Positions 57,616 to 64,000 of a DNA stretch of 64,000 bases are shown in pieces (position 1 is the first letter of the stretch; every line of letters starts with the position of its first letter). Below the pieces are notes generated by a model that had not been told where the DNA came from, ran no database searches, and worked only from the letters and a program-made list of their open reading frames with translations. Made by a program: the position numbers and the translations under genes. The DNA is from Herbaspirillum sp. YR522 (lineage in GTDB: Bacteria; Pseudomonadota; Gammaproteobacteria; Burkholderiales; Burkholderiaceae_D). Location: NCBI RefSeq assembly GCF_000282575.1, contig NZ_AKJA01000024.1, forward strand, positions 1 to 64,000. Reading direction: 5' to 3'.

Positions 57616-57858
57616 GCAGGCGCCTCGTTTCGCAGTACCCGAGCCGGCACAAGACCGGACGATCAATCCTGAGAGTCGTTCATCGTTGACTGCCATCGAC
57701 ACCGGGTTTTCTACCCGCGTGCGCGCCAGCTTTGGCGCCGGTCCGGCAGCCACCGGTGCCTCATGTTGAATCCAACAATTGCCTGCATGCAGATGCAGGC
57801 GCCAAGTAACCCGCGGCCGCCACAAATGGCCCAAACCTTCTTAGGGAGATGTCGTAGC
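57616..57858. other. Space between otnC and the MFS gene
   Basis: 243 bases with no credible gene. It contains a perfect hairpin at 57781-57800 and a loose promoter-like TTGACT at 57686-57691 with TTCTAC 17 bases later. A secondary promoter for the transporter is possible. Confidence 0.4.
57781..57800 (+). promoter_or_regulatory. Palindromic hairpin or operator upstream of the MFS gene
   Basis: gcctgcat-gcag-atgcaggc: 8-bp perfect arms around a four-base centre, 58 bases before the transporter's start codon. Confidence 0.35.
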
Positions 57859-59172
57859 ATGACCACCGCAACCAACCAAGGCGTCATTGCAGGCGCCAAC
57901 GACCAGGCCAAGGACGGCCTGTACCGCAAAGTCTTCTGGCGCATCATGCCGTTCCTGATGCTGTGCTACGTGATCGCCTACCTCGATCGCGTCAACGTCG
58001 GCTTTGCCAAGCTGCAGATGTCGGTCGACCTGGGCTTTTCGGAAACCGTCTTCGGCCTGGGCGCCGGGCTGTTCTTCATCGGCTACTTCCTGTTCGAGGT
58101 GCCCTCCAACATCCTGATGCACAAGGTCGGCGCACGGGTCTGGATCGCGCGCATCATGATCACCTGGGGCTTGCTCTCGGCGTGCTTCATGTTCATCGAG
58201 ACCCCGACCCAGTTCTACGTGCTGCGCTTTTTGCTGGGCCTGGCCGAAGCCGGTTTCTATCCCGGCATCATCCTGTACCTGACCTACTGGTTCCCGTCGC
58301 ATCGCCGGGCCAAGGTGATCGCCGTGTTCATGTCCGGTATCCCGGTCGCCGGCATCCTGGGCAACCCCCTGTCGGGCTGGATCATGGACGCCTTCCACGG
58401 CGACAGCGGCATGCACGGCTGGCAATGGATGTTCGTCATCGAAGCCATTCCGGCAGTGCTGATCGGCCTGGTCACGCTGTTCTACCTCGACAATGACGTC
58501 AAGAGCGCCAAGTGGCTCAGCGACGACGAGAAGAGCGTCTTGCAAGGCGACATCGACGGTGACCAGAAGGGCAAGGAAAGCAGCCACGGCTTCGGCGCCA
58601 TCGTCAAGGACGCGCGCGTGTGGCTGATGTGCCTGATCTACTTTGCCTTCGTCATGGGCCAATACGGCCTGACGCTGTGGATGCCGACCCTGGTCAAGGC
58701 TACCGGCGTGCAGGGCAACCTGCAGATCGGCCTGCTGTCGGCGATTCCATTCGGTTGCGCCATCGTCGCCATGAACCTGATCGGCCGCAGCGCCGACCGC
58801 AAGCGCGAACGCCGTTGGCACCTGGTGGTGCCGGCCCTGATGGGTTGCGTGGGCTTCATCGGCGCGGCCATGTTTGCCGACAACACCGCCATCTCGATTG
58901 CGTCGCTGTCGCTGGCCGCCGCTGGCGTGCTCACCTGCGCACCGCTGTTCTGGTCGCTGCCGACGGCCTTCCTGTCGGGTGCCGCCGCCGCCGTCGGTAT
59001 TGCCGCCATCAATTCGGTTGGCAACCTGGCCGGTTTCGTCAGCCCTTACCTGATCGGTTACTTCAAGGACCTGACCCAGAGCAACGCCACCGGCATGTAC
59101 ATGCTGGCGGTAATGCTGGTGGTAGGTGCCATCGCGACCTTGATGACCAAGCCCGAGGTGGTCAACAAGTAA
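57859..59172 (+). CDS. MFS transporter, anion:cation symporter family (probable threonate uptake)
   Basis: 437 residues with twelve membrane segments. ACS-family pattern: [22 protein letters not shown] in the first segment, [20 protein letters not shown] in the middle and [15 protein letters not shown]-like [15 protein letters not shown]. Members carry organic anions such as tartrate, galactarate and phthalate. ATG 57859 (MTTATNQG) follows gggaga; a longer in-frame start is unlike the family. Context with ltnD-otnKC-otnI suggests a sugar acid. Confidence 0.9.
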   Translation: MTTATNQGVIAGANDQAKDGLYRKVFWRIMPFLMLCYVIAYLDRVNVGFAKLQMSVDLGFSETVFGLGAGLFFIGYFLFEVPSNILMHKVGARVWIARIMITWGLLSACFMFIETPTQFYVLRFLLGLAEAGFYPGIILYLTYWFPSHRRAKVIAVFMSGIPVAGILGNPLSGWIMDAFHGDSGMHGWQWMFVIEAIPAVLIGLVTLFYLDNDVKSAKWLSDDEKSVLQGDIDGDQKGKESSHGFGAIVKDARVWLMCLIYFAFVMGQYGLTLWMPTLVKATGVQGNLQIGLLSAIPFGCAIVAMNLIGRSADRKRERRWHLVVPALMGCVGFIGAAMFADNTAISIASLSLAAAGVLTCAPLFWSLPTAFLSGAAAAVGIAAINSVGNLAGFVSPYLIGYFKDLTQSNATGMYMLAVMLVVGAIATLMTKPEVVNK

Positions 59173-59187
59173 GCCCGCAATACCGAA

Positions 59188-59218
59188 AAAGCCCGCACGC
59201 GAAACGCCTGCGGGCTTT
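59188..59218 (+). terminator. Stem-loop with terminal T-run between the MFS gene and otnI
   Basis: Perfect 10-bp stem aaagcccgca / tgcgggcttt with an 11-base loop. Looks like an intrinsic terminator, although only three T end the stem. It would separate otnI from the rest of the cluster or merely lower its expression. Confidence 0.6.
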
Positions 59219-59275
59219 GGACTTTCGGCCCGCCCCGACCTGGAGCGGGCGCCATATTCAATCAAGGAGAGCACG

Positions 59276-60079
59276 ATGCTGCGTTTTGCCGCCAACCTGA
59301 GCATGATGTACGTCGAACATGATTTTCTGGACCGTTTCGCCGCTGCGGCCAAGGACGGTTTTCCGGGTGTCGAATTCCTGTTCCCGTACGACTACCAGCC
59401 CGAAGAAATCAAGAGCCGCCTGGACGCCAATGGCCTGACCCAGGCCTTGTTCAATGCGCCGCCGGGTGACTGGGCCGCCGGTGAGCGCGGGATCGCCTCG
59501 CTGCCGGGGCGCGAGGACGAGTTCAAGCGCAGCATCGACACCGCGCTGCAATACGCAGCCGTGATCGGCAACAAGTCGCTGCATGTGATGGCCGGCCTGA
59601 TCAAGCCCGGGCAGGACCGCGCCCGGCATCGCGCGGTGTACCTGGACAACCTGTCGTATGCGGCGCACCAGGCCGAGGCGGCCGGTATCACGGTGGTCAT
59701 CGAGCCGATCAACACGCGCAATATCCCCGGCTTCTTCCTGAACCGCCAGGACGACGCCCAAGCCATCTGTGCCGAGATCGGCGCCGACAACCTCAAGGTG
59801 CAGTTCGACTGCTATCACTGCCAGATCGTCGAGGGCGACGTCGCCGTCAAGCTCAAGCGCGACATGGCCGGCATCGGTCACATCCAGCTCGCCGGCGTGC
59901 CCGAACGCAACGAACCGGACGTGGGCGAACTGAACTATCCCTACCTGCTCAAGCTGATCGATTCGCTGGGCTACCAGGGCTGGATCGGTTGCGAATACAA
60001 TCCGGCCGGCGCCACCTCGGCCGGCCTGGGCTGGTTGAAGGCGATCGCGGCCCAGGGACTGACGCAGCTCAAGGGCTGA
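59276..60079 (+). CDS. otnI: 2-oxo-tetronate isomerase
   Basis: TIM-barrel isomerase of the hydroxypyruvate isomerase family, converting 2-oxo-tetronate to 3-oxo-tetronate, the substrate of OtnK. Metal ligands expected in [16 protein letters not shown] (Glu), VQFDCYHCQ (Asp, His) and [10 protein letters not shown] (Glu). 267 residues. Strong caaggag before the ATG. Hydroxypyruvate isomerase activity is the alternative, but the gene company favours OtnI. Confidence 0.9.
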   Translation: MLRFAANLSMMYVEHDFLDRFAAAAKDGFPGVEFLFPYDYQPEEIKSRLDANGLTQALFNAPPGDWAAGERGIASLPGREDEFKRSIDTALQYAAVIGNKSLHVMAGLIKPGQDRARHRAVYLDNLSYAAHQAEAAGITVVIEPINTRNIPGFFLNRQDDAQAICAEIGADNLKVQFDCYHCQIVEGDVAVKLKRDMAGIGHIQLAGVPERNEPDVGELNYPYLLKLIDSLGYQGWIGCEYNPAGATSAGLGWLKAIAAQGLTQLKG

Positions 60080-60109
60080 GGCAACGCGCGCAGGATCGTA
60101 CCGACGTAG

Positions 60110-60142
60110 AAAAGGGGCATCGACCGGATGCCCCTTTTTTTC
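60110..60142. terminator. Strong bidirectional intrinsic terminator
   Basis: 12-bp perfect stem aaaaggggcatc / gatgcccctttt, loop gaccg, followed by T to 60142 on the plus strand and by TTTT on the minus strand. Shared by the convergent otnI and cheD. Confidence 0.85.
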
Positions 60143-60157
60143 GTCTGAAGATAAGGA

Positions 60158-60766
60158 TCAGAACAGGTCGACCTGGCCGCCCACGGGCTTGGCCGACAGG
60201 CGCGAGGCGTAATCGCGTTCGCTGTTGGCCAGGGCCGCGTCGGTGTTCTTCAGTTTCTTGACCAGCACCTTGCCGGTGCGCGGGAAGAAGTGCACCTTGC
60301 GCGGCCAGATGTCGTTGAGGTCTTCGGCCACCACCCGTATGCCTTCGGCCGACAGGAAGCTCTTGACGAAGGCGGCGTTGCGTTCGCCCACGTTGAGCGC
60401 ATTCATGCAACGCAACACCGCGCCGCCACCGAACACCTTGCATTCGAGGTTTTCGCGCCGGGCACCCGCCTTCAGTACATCGTTGATCAACACTTCCATG
60501 GCATAGGTGCCATAGCGCATCGAGGCCGAGATCGGGCTGTCGGCCTCGCCACCGCCGTCTGGCAGCATGAAATGGTTCATCCCGCCGATGCCGGAGACGC
60601 GGTCGCGCAGGCAGGCCGATACGCAGGAACCCAGCACGGTGACGATCATCATGTCGTCGTGCGTGTAGTAGTACTCGCCAGGCAGGATCTTTGCAGTGTC
60701 GCAATTGAAGGCGCGATCGTGGTAGACATACGAAGCGAAATTTTCCTGTTTTGCGGTTTGCATCAT
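60158..60766 (-). CDS. cheD: Chemoreceptor glutamine deamidase CheD
   Basis: Deamidates selected glutamines of methyl-accepting chemotaxis proteins. The catalytic cysteine and histidine are visible in VTVLGSCVSACLRD and GIGGMNHFMLP, followed by GGGAVLRCMNALNVGERNAAF. 202 residues is within the family range. No other chemotaxis gene is present within the window; cheD is usually inside a che operon. Confidence 0.92.
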   Translation of the reverse strand: MMQTAKQENFASYVYHDRAFNCDTAKILPGEYYYTHDDMMIVTVLGSCVSACLRDRVSGIGGMNHFMLPDGGGEADSPISASMRYGTYAMEVLINDVLKAGARRENLECKVFGGGAVLRCMNALNVGERNAAFVKSFLSAEGIRVVAEDLNDIWPRKVHFFPRTGKVLVKKLKNTDAALANSERDYASRLSAKPVGGQVDLF

Positions 60767-61201
60767 GGGATCCTTGCGCCGCTATCAGCGGCATGGCTGC
60801 TCTCTCGGAAGGTTGCAGCGATTGTGGCCGAGCCGGGGCCGGCGAGCTATCGGGCATTTCCCTAGCCCGACGCGAGCGCGCCTATCGCGGCTGCCGTTGG
60901 GAATGAGGGATAACCGCAATCGCCAGCCGCACAGCCCAATGCTAAGCTCGCGAACTCGACCGGCATCGAAGCTTGTTGCGCCATCGACAACCTGCATTGG
61001 TTGGCATGGCCCCGCCAGCACTGCAGTCCGGTCGGTTCCGGCAAGCACACACCGTCAGGCATCGTCTCAGCAATTGTGCGTCGTGGCTCCTGCCCGACTG
61101 CCAGCCTTTTCTCGTCAATCGTGGCCAATCCCGGGGGAGCGGCCGCAACCGGTTCAAGCCGACGGGACGGGGCGTTTCTTTCATCAAACATGGATCTCCG
61201 A
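60767..61201. other. Divergent region cheD / mqo
   Basis: 435 bases without a credible gene; the frames here lack recognisable protein features. It must contain both promoters. I found no clear operator or promoter pair. Confidence 0.5.
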
Positions 61202-62848
61202 ATGTTTAAAAAATCCTTTGTGGCATTGCTTGGCCTGTTGGTCTCGCTGGTCCTTACACCGGCGCACGGCGCCGACGTCAAGAAAGTCGACGTGCTGCTG
61301 ATCGGCGGCGGCATCATGAGCACCACCCTCGCGGTCTGGCTCAATGAACTCGAACCCGGCTGGTCGATGGAAATCGTCGAGCGCCTCGATGGCGTGGCCG
61401 AAGAAAGCTCGAACGGCTGGAACAACGCAGGCACCGGTCACTCGGCATTGGCCGAACTGAACTACACGCCGGAGAACAAGGAAGGCAAGATCGAGATCGC
61501 CAAGGCCATCGAGATCAACGAGGCGTTCCAGATCTCGCGCCAGTTCTGGGCATGGCAGGTCAGGAACGGCGTGCTGAAGAACCCGCGCTCGTTCATCAAC
61601 TCGACCCCGCACATGAGCTTCATCTGGGGTGACGACAACGTGGCCTACCTCAAGAAGCGCTACCAGGCGCTGCAGGCCAGCCCCCTGTTTGCGGGCATGC
61701 AATATTCGGAAGACCACGAGCAGATCAAGAAGTGGGTGCCGCTGATGATGGAAGGTCGCGACCCCCAGCAAAAGCTGGCGGCCACCTGGACACCGCTGGG
61801 CACCGACGTCAACTTCGGCGAGATCACCCGCCAGTTCGCCGCTTACCTGCAGACCCGCTCCAACATCGCCCTGAAGCTGTCGAGCGAGGTGCGTGACATC
61901 ACCCGCAACGCCGACGGCAGCTGGCGCATCGGCTACAAGAACCTCAAGGATGGCAGCACCGCCCAGACCGACGCCAAGTTCGTCTTCATCGGTGCCGGCG
62001 GTGGCGCCTTGAAGCTGTTGCAGAAATCCGGCATTCCCGAGGCCAACGAATACGCCGGCTTCCCGGTCGGCGGCTCGTTCCTGGTGACCGACAATCCGGA
62101 GGTGGCCGAGCGCCACCTGGCCAAGGCCTACGGCAAGGCATCGGTCGGTGCGCCGCCGATGTCGGTGCCGCACCTCGACACGCGCGTGCTCGATGGCAAG
62201 CGCGTGATCCTGTTTGGCCCCTTCGCCACGTTCTCGACCAAGTTCCTGAAGCAGGGTTCGCACTGGGACCTGTTCTCGACCGCGACCACGCACAACACCT
62301 GGCCGATGGTGAAGGTGGGCGTGGCCGAGTACCCGCTGGTGCAATACCTGGCCGGCCAGTTGATGCTGTCCGACGACGAGCGCTTTGCCGCACTCAAGCA
62401 ATACTTCCCCAACGCCAAGAAGGAAGACTGGCGCCTGTGGCAAGCCGGCCAGCGGGTGCAGATCATCAAGCGCGACGAACAGAAGGGTGGCGTGCTCAAG
62501 CTGGGTACCGAGATCGTGGCCTCCAAGGACAGCAGCATGGCTGGCCTGCTGGGCGCGTCGCCCGGTGCGTCGACTGCCGCACCGATCATGCTGACGGTGC
62601 TCGAGAAGGTCTTCAAGGACAAGGTCGCCACACCCGAATGGCAAAGCAAGATCCGCCAGATCGTTCCCAGCTACGGCACCAAGCTCAACGACCATCCCGA
62701 GCAGGTCGCCAGGGAATGGGCCTACACCAGCGAGGTGCTGCAATTGGCGCCGCCGCCGGTGATCGACATGAAGGCCGCACCTGCCAATGGTGCAGCCGGC
62801 AGCATGAGTCGTCCCAAGGCCAACGCAGCAGCCGACATGGCGCTGTAG
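61202..62848 (+). CDS. mqo: Malate:quinone oxidoreductase
   Basis: FAD-dependent membrane-associated enzyme oxidising malate to oxaloacetate and passing electrons to quinone, an NAD-independent route in the TCA cycle. N-terminal hydrophobic segment [20 protein letters not shown], then the FAD motif [19 protein letters not shown] and [22 protein letters not shown]; later [14 protein letters not shown] and [16 protein letters not shown]. 548 residues, equal to E. coli Mqo. ATG 61202 is preferred over 61190; neither has a strong Shine-Dalgarno. Confidence 0.95.
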   Translation: MFKKSFVALLGLLVSLVLTPAHGADVKKVDVLLIGGGIMSTTLAVWLNELEPGWSMEIVERLDGVAEESSNGWNNAGTGHSALAELNYTPENKEGKIEIAKAIEINEAFQISRQFWAWQVRNGVLKNPRSFINSTPHMSFIWGDDNVAYLKKRYQALQASPLFAGMQYSEDHEQIKKWVPLMMEGRDPQQKLAATWTPLGTDVNFGEITRQFAAYLQTRSNIALKLSSEVRDITRNADGSWRIGYKNLKDGSTAQTDAKFVFIGAGGGALKLLQKSGIPEANEYAGFPVGGSFLVTDNPEVAERHLAKAYGKASVGAPPMSVPHLDTRVLDGKRVILFGPFATFSTKFLKQGSHWDLFSTATTHNTWPMVKVGVAEYPLVQYLAGQLMLSDDERFAALKQYFPNAKKEDWRLWQAGQRVQIIKRDEQKGGVLKLGTEIVASKDSSMAGLLGASPGASTAAPIMLTVLEKVFKDKVATPEWQSKIRQIVPSYGTKLNDHPEQVAREWAYTSEVLQLAPPPVIDMKAAPANGAAGSMSRPKANAAADMAL

Positions 62849-62888
62849 GCTTTGCCAAGGCAGCAATGCCAAGGGCAGCGCAAGCTGT

Positions 62889-62924
62889 AATGCCGTTCGG
62901 TGAACACCGAACGGCATTTTTTTT
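62889..62924 (+). terminator. Intrinsic terminator of mqo
   Basis: 14-bp perfect stem aatgccgttcggtg / caccgaacggcatt with a two-base loop drawn (more in RNA), followed by T to 62924. Located 40 bases after the mqo stop. Confidence 0.9.
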
Positions 62925-62936
62925 AGCATTGAGAAA

Positions 62937-63000
62937 CCGTTCGGACTGAGTAGATCCGCAGGATCGTATCGAAGGCGCGCTGACGCACGCCAAGCACGGC
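62937..63000. repeat. REP-like dispersed element, copy 2 (right end diverged)
   Basis: ccgttcggactgagt at 62938-62952 followed by the 31-base core shared exactly with copy 1 (62948-62978 equals 27089-27119). The right half is shortened and diverged (cgcacgccaagcacgg against cgcatgccaaggcagc in copy 1). It lies between convergent mqo and the kinase gene. Confidence 0.75.
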
Positions 63001-63001
63001 C

Positions 63002-64000
63002 CTAGGCCGGTGGGCTCTCGATGATGCCCTGGATGCGGCGTGCCAGCGTATCCATCTTGAACGGCTTGGTCAGCACCTGCATGCCGGGCTCCAGGTGACC
63101 GTTGCCGACCGCGGCATTCTCGGCATAGCCGGTCACGAACAGGATCTTCAGCTCCGGACGCACCGCGCGACTGGCGTCGGCCAGCTGGCGGCCGTTGATA
63201 CCGCCAGGCAGGCCGACATCGGTGATCAACAGGTCGATGCGGGCCTTGGACTGGATGATGCGCAGCGCCGATGGACCATCGCTAGCCTCGATGGCAACGT
63301 AACCTGCGTCCGACAGCACTTCCGCGACCAGCATGCGGATCGGCGCCTCGTCGTCGACCACCAGCACGATCTCGCCGCTACCGTTCTTGAGACCTTCGGT
63401 GGTCTCGGGTTCTTCACGCTCGTCGGCGTCCTGGTGGTGGCGTGGCAGGTAGACGCTCATCGTGGTGCCCTGGCCCAGTTCGGAGTAGATGCGGATCTGT
63501 CCGCCCGACTGGCGCGCAAAGCCATAGACCATCGACAACCCCAGGCCGGTGCCGGCGCCGATGGGCTTGGTGGTGAAGAAGGGGTCGAAGGCGCGGGCGA
63601 TGACCTCCGGCGCCATGCCGGTGCCGGTATCGGTGACGGACACGCAAACATACTGGCCTGGCGACAGGTCGCGTTCGCGCGCCCACTGGTCGTCGACCCA
63701 CTTGTTGGCGGTTTCGATGGTCAGGCGCCCGCCATCGGGCATCGCATCGCGCGAGTTGATGCACAGGTTGAGCAGGGCGCTTTCCAGTTGCGAGGCATCG
63801 ACGAAGGTCGACCACAGGCCGCCGGCGCCCACCACTTCGAGCTCGATCGAAGGGCCGATGGTGCGCCGGAGCATTTCCTCCATGCCCCCGATGAGCCGGT
63901 TGACGTCGGTCGGCTTGGGGTCGAGCGTCTGCCGGCGGGCAAATGCCAACAGGCGTTGCGTCAGCGAAGCGGCACGCGTGACGCCGCGCAGGGCGACGTC
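63002..64000 (-). CDS. Hybrid sensor histidine kinase, C-terminal part
   Basis: The gene enters from beyond the window; 333 residues are visible. VTRAASLTQRLLAFARRQTLDPKPTDVNRL marks the end of the dimerisation region (the phosphoacceptor His lies just outside). The HATPase domain has the N box (LLNLCINSRDAMPDGG), VTDTGTGMAPEVIARAFDPFFTTK and GTGLGLSMVYGF. A C-terminal receiver follows (VLVVDDEAPIRML, LLITDVGLPGGINGRQLA with the phosphoacceptor Asp, LTKPFKMDTL). The signal sensed is unknown because the input region is not visible. Confidence 0.9.
   Translation of the reverse strand, partial: DVALRGVTRAASLTQRLLAFARRQTLDPKPTDVNRLIGGMEEMLRRTIGPSIELEVVGAGGLWSTFVDASQLESALLNLCINSRDAMPDGGRLTIETANKWVDDQWARERDLSPGQYVCVSVTDTGTGMAPEVIARAFDPFFTTKPIGAGTGLGLSMVYGFARQSGGQIRIYSELGQGTTMSVYLPRHHQDADEREEPETTEGLKNGSGEIVLVVDDEAPIRMLVAEVLSDAGYVAIEASDGPSALRIIQSKARIDLLITDVGLPGGINGRQLADASRAVRPELKILFVTGYAENAAVGNGHLEPGMQVLTKPFKMDTLARRIQGIIESPPA

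Overview
The window is GC-rich, densely coded chromosome from a betaproteobacterium. The gene set (hemA-prfA-dsbB-prmC, minCDE, one-piece indolepyruvate ferredoxin oxidoreductase, PuuD-type urate hydroxylase, four-carbon acid sugar pathway) and the protein wording fit Burkholderiales, most likely Oxalobacteraceae close to Herbaspirillum. That genus call is an inference from recognition, not from a search. I see no phage, transposase, rRNA, tRNA or CRISPR array.

Layout. 1-5317 (+): 3' end of a soluble lytic transglycosylase, an epimerase-like protein, a GST-like protein, cca, a GNAT protein and phhA. 5318-5813: a structured intergenic region that may encode a small RNA. 5814-9386 (+): indolepyruvate ferredoxin oxidoreductase. 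9442-16273 (-): prmC, dsbB, prfA, hemA, a degenerate OmpR-type regulator, minE, minD, minC. 16467-25233 (-): a purine-nucleoside ABC transporter (BMP type), an NMT1-type ABC transporter of unknown substrate, and a porin.

25764-32796: purine and ureide catabolism: urate hydroxylase puuD (+), then on the minus strand allantoinase puuE, a hydantoin/allantoin racemase, an NCS1 permease, a FadR-type GntR regulator and adenosine deaminase. Copies of a palindrome close to ATTGTCGACAAT upstream of puuD and upstream of the regulator suggest one regulon. With the neighbouring nucleoside importer this forms a salvage and nitrogen-scavenging block: import nucleosides, deaminate adenosine, oxidise urate, open allantoin. 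33041-37512: a lipoprotein, then a GntR-regulated polar amino acid ABC operon.

38028-51133 (+): a complete pelABCDEFG exopolysaccharide operon with its own promoter-like and stem-loop-containing leader. pelB carries an in-frame amber codon (44311-44313) that removes the last 226 residues of its outer-membrane barrel while the reading frame beyond stays open to a natural end. This is the most notable observation here. A CYTH-CHAD protein overlaps the pelG 3' end on the other strand, followed by a cytosolic 5'-nucleotidase.

53905-60079 (+): a catabolic cluster for threonate-type four-carbon acids: FadR-type regulator, ltnD, otnK, otnC, MFS transporter, otnI. It would convert L-threonate through 2-oxo- and 3-oxo-tetronate to dihydroxyacetone phosphate. 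60158-64000: an orphan cheD (-), malate:quinone oxidoreductase (+), and the 3' part of a hybrid histidine kinase (-) that runs off the window. A dispersed REP-like repeat occurs near 27.1 kb and 62.9 kb.
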